Positions 6,333-7,492 of a DNA stretch of 7,492 nucleotides are shown here, one piece after another. The position numbers were made by a program, and so were the translations under genes. The DNA lies in NCBI GenBank assembly GCA_031401815.1, contig JANNRW010000011.1, positions 1-7,492 on the forward strand. The letters run 5' to 3'. This stretch comes from JANNRW01 sp031401815. Its GTDB lineage: Bacteria > Desulfobacterota > Desulfuromonadia > Geobacterales > DSM-12255. How positions within the stretch are numbered: the stretch's first letter is position 1; every line of letters starts with the position of its first letter. The notes beneath the pieces are model-generated. The model was not told the DNA's origin. It was given only the letters and a program-made list of their open reading frames with translations, and made no database searches.

Positions 6333-6360
6333 CTATAAATAGCATTACGTTGTTATGCAA
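6332..6360 (-). promoter_or_regulatory. sigma70-type promoter of the NTase/wHTH operon
   Basis: On the minus strand, TTGCAT (6360-6355) and TATAGT (6337-6332) are separated by exactly 17 bp. Transcription would start near 6325, about 20 nt before the ATG at 6305. The -35 lies inside the run-on tail of the NERD remnant frame, which shows that the NERD frame is not a working gene here. Confidence 0.7.
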
Positions 6361-6384
6361 TTAAAATCACTAGCTGTATGGTTC

Positions 6385-6596
6385 AGGATCAGCCGCCAAT
6401 CCTTGACTCCCAGGATCAGAATGCCGCGTTGGGGGTGAAGGATAATAAAGTCGGGGTGGAGTCGGGCGGGGCCAATGGGAACGTTGAACCAGCAGAGATA
6501 GTCGTCCTCCAGCTTCGCCTCCAGCAATCGGGCAAAGCGGCGCTCGCCGGGAGAATCGAATTTGCAGGTGGTTATACTGGGGATTAGGGTGGCCAT
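6385..6596 (-). pseudogene. NERD-domain protein, N-terminal remnant with altered active site
   Basis: Starting at the ATG at 6596, about 70 residues match the beginning of NERD (nuclease-related domain) proteins: MATLIPSI, then SPGERRFARLLE, LEDDYLCWFNVPIGP, HPDFIILHPQRGILIL and VKDWRL. Full proteins of this type continue into the rest of the NERD domain and often a helicase. Here the likeness ends after RL. The frame then runs through unrelated sequence into the NTase promoter and stops at 6345. The usual nuclease motif D...ExK should read EVK after the ILIL strand. Here it reads GVK (Gly63, codon GGA instead of GAA/GAG), so even the fragment would be catalytically dead. There is no ribosome site upstream. 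The first 13 bases overlap the 3' end of the TPR gene. It is a broken gene. Confidence 0.72.
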
Positions 6597-7393
6597 GGTT
6601 TATGTCTCATGTCAGGGGCTGAACCGGCCTTATCCGAGTTGAGAAGTTTCAACTCGCGAGTAAGTTTTACCGATTCTTCGAGGTAACCAGTCTTTTGGTA
6701 TAACTGAATCGTGTTGTTTAATGTTTTAACAAATAACGGTTTAAACGCAGCCAAATTGGCCTGTACCAACTTGCGATATATTCCCAGAGATTCCTGATAA
6801 GCCTTCACCGCCTCTATATAGCGTTGAGTGTCGCTGAAAAGAACTGCTAGGTTGTTCAGGAGAATCGCCACATCCGGTTCATAAACCTTTGGATCGGCTT
6901 TGCGACGTATTTTCAGGGCTTCCAGATAAGCCATTTCCGCCTCGCTGTGGCGATTGGTATGATTATAGAGATTTCCAAGGTTGGTCAAGGTCACCGCAAA
7001 CCCTGGTTCATATACTGTAGGATTGACCTTGGTCAGCTTCCGATATATTTCTAGAGATTCCTGATAAGTCTTTTTTGCATCGGTGTGGCGTTTAGTGTTG
7101 AAGTAGAGTATCGCCAGTTCGTTCAAAGTATTCGCCATCACCGGTTCATATGCTTCAGGATTGGTTCTAACCAGCTTGCGGTGTATCTCCAAGGAGTCCT
7201 GAAAAGCCTTCTCCGCCTCCCCAAAACGTAGCGTCTCGGTGTAGAGCATTGCTAGATTGTGTTGAATCAGCGCCATATCCGGATAATAAGCCTCCGGATT
7301 GGTACGTACCAGCTTGCGGAATATCTCTATGGCTTCCTTATGAGCCTTTTCCGCATCGTCGTAGCGGGTGGTGGCGGGTTTATTGGCGGACAT
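6584..7393 (-). CDS. tetratricopeptide repeat protein, probably 5'-truncated
   Basis: This gene encodes 269 residues from the ATG at 7393. Residues 10-236 are five TPR-type units, each beginning R-[YFH]-x-x-A-x-K-A and passing through E-S-L-E-I-Y-R-K-L, N-P-x-x-Y-x-P and N-L-A-x-L-Y. Units 1, 2, 3 and 5 are 46 residues long, and unit 4 is 43. A partial sixth helix follows (residues 237-252). The long units with the NPEAYEP linker are typical of TPR arrays in large bacterial scaffold or regulatory proteins. There is no signal peptide, so it is probably cytoplasmic. The first nine residues (MSANKPATT) are not TPR-like and are antisense to an epimerase coding start. No ribosome site precedes the ATG. 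The gene has therefore probably lost its true 5' end. Its last residues (after about LLNSDKA) read through the repeat at 6602-6625, so the 3' end is also likely not native. Confidence 0.75.
   Translation of the reverse strand: MSANKPATTRYDDAEKAHKEAIEIFRKLVRTNPEAYYPDMALIQHNLAMLYTETLRFGEAEKAFQDSLEIHRKLVRTNPEAYEPVMANTLNELAILYFNTKRHTDAKKTYQESLEIYRKLTKVNPTVYEPGFAVTLTNLGNLYNHTNRHSEAEMAYLEALKIRRKADPKVYEPDVAILLNNLAVLFSDTQRYIEAVKAYQESLGIYRKLVQANLAAFKPLFVKTLNNTIQLYQKTGYLEESVKLTRELKLLNSDKAGSAPDMRHKPWPP
6602..6625 (+). repeat. direct repeat, right copy (pairs with 4627-4650)
   Basis: Same orientation as 4627-4650, differing at two positions (A for C after ATGTCTCATGTC, and A for C after GGGGCTGA). It lies in the last codons of the TPR frame and just before the NERD remnant's ATG, so it marks a sequence boundary. 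Confidence 0.75.
6686..7366 (-). repeat. tandem repeat array encoding TPR units
   Basis: There are five coding repeats read on the minus strand: 7366-7229, 7228-7091, 7090-6953, 6952-6824 and 6823-6686. Four are 138 bp and the fourth is 129 bp, lacking three codons in its linker (RKADPKVYEP against RKLVRTNPEAYEP). The first two units keep an identical RKLVRTNPEAY block, which points to fairly recent duplication or gene conversion. Confidence 0.8.
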
Positions 7394-7492
7394 CTTGTGG
7401 CCCGGCTGCGTGCGATGGGCTGCGAGCAGATTCGCAGCATCGACGTCAAGCCGCTCGACCAGTGGTACCAGGTGTTTGACGACGTCGACAAC
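7340..7492 (+). CDS. NAD-dependent epimerase/dehydratase, N-terminal part (cut by window end)
   Basis: The plus strand reads RIVVAGGGGFIGGHLVARL from 7352, a textbook Rossmann start with the GxxGxxG dinucleotide-binding loop of extended short-chain dehydrogenases. It continues AMGCEQIRSIDVKPLDQWYQ, giving the second strand ending in Asp that binds the NAD ribose. Nucleotide-sugar epimerases and dehydratases of surface polysaccharide synthesis have this pattern. The substrate cannot be told from 47 residues. An ATG at 7340 gives MSLF before the first strand, a normal length, but it has no ribosome site. It also lies inside the antisense of the TPR gene, so the true start may have been lost to a rearrangement. 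The frame is open to the window end. Confidence 0.7.
   Translation, partial: MSLFRIVVAGGGGFIGGHLVARLRAMGCEQIRSIDVKPLDQWYQVFDDVDN

Overview
The window looks like chromosomal DNA from a Gram-negative bacterium, most likely a Geobacter-type member of the Desulfuromonadales. This rests on two lipobox proteins including a LolB-like outer-membrane lipoprotein, a lemA/TPM/TPM gene row, and a decayed accessory region with short repeats. It is inferred from family knowledge, without any database search.

Positions 1-4451 are an ordered plus-strand region of envelope-type genes. It holds a LolB-like lipoprotein (5' end cut by the window edge), a larger lipoprotein with a Pro/Ala-rich tail, a good intrinsic terminator near 1915-1960, a small zinc-ribbon protein, and then a tight lemA - TPM - membrane TPM operon. 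The last three genes are nearly contiguous and probably make an inner-membrane/periplasmic LemA-TPM module.

Positions 4452-7372 are different. All genes there lie on the minus strand, converge on the TPM operon and are mixed with debris. Going along the minus strand (high to low coordinates) one meets a tetratricopeptide repeat (TPR) protein that appears cut at its 5' end, an N-terminal scrap of a NERD-domain protein with its catalytic Glu replaced by Gly, an intact two-gene unit, a repeat cluster, and an N-terminal scrap of a PIN-domain toxin. The two-gene unit encodes a nucleotidyltransferase-fold protein and a large winged-helix protein. The unit has its own clear promoter with a perfect 7-bp inverted repeat over the predicted transcription start, and the two genes overlap by 26 bp. 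It resembles AbiE-type NTase/wHTH toxin-antitoxin pairs, but with a larger partner protein and the reverse gene order. It is the best candidate in the window for an undescribed system. A 24-nt direct repeat (22/24 identical) flanks the block holding the pair and the NERD scrap.

At the right edge, plus-strand coding for an NAD-dependent epimerase/dehydratase begins abruptly. Its Rossmann start overlaps the antisense of the TPR gene's 5' end, so the TPR/epimerase boundary looks like a recombination junction. The genes of the right half probably form an accessory or defence-type island bounded by the LemA-TPM operon and the epimerase gene.
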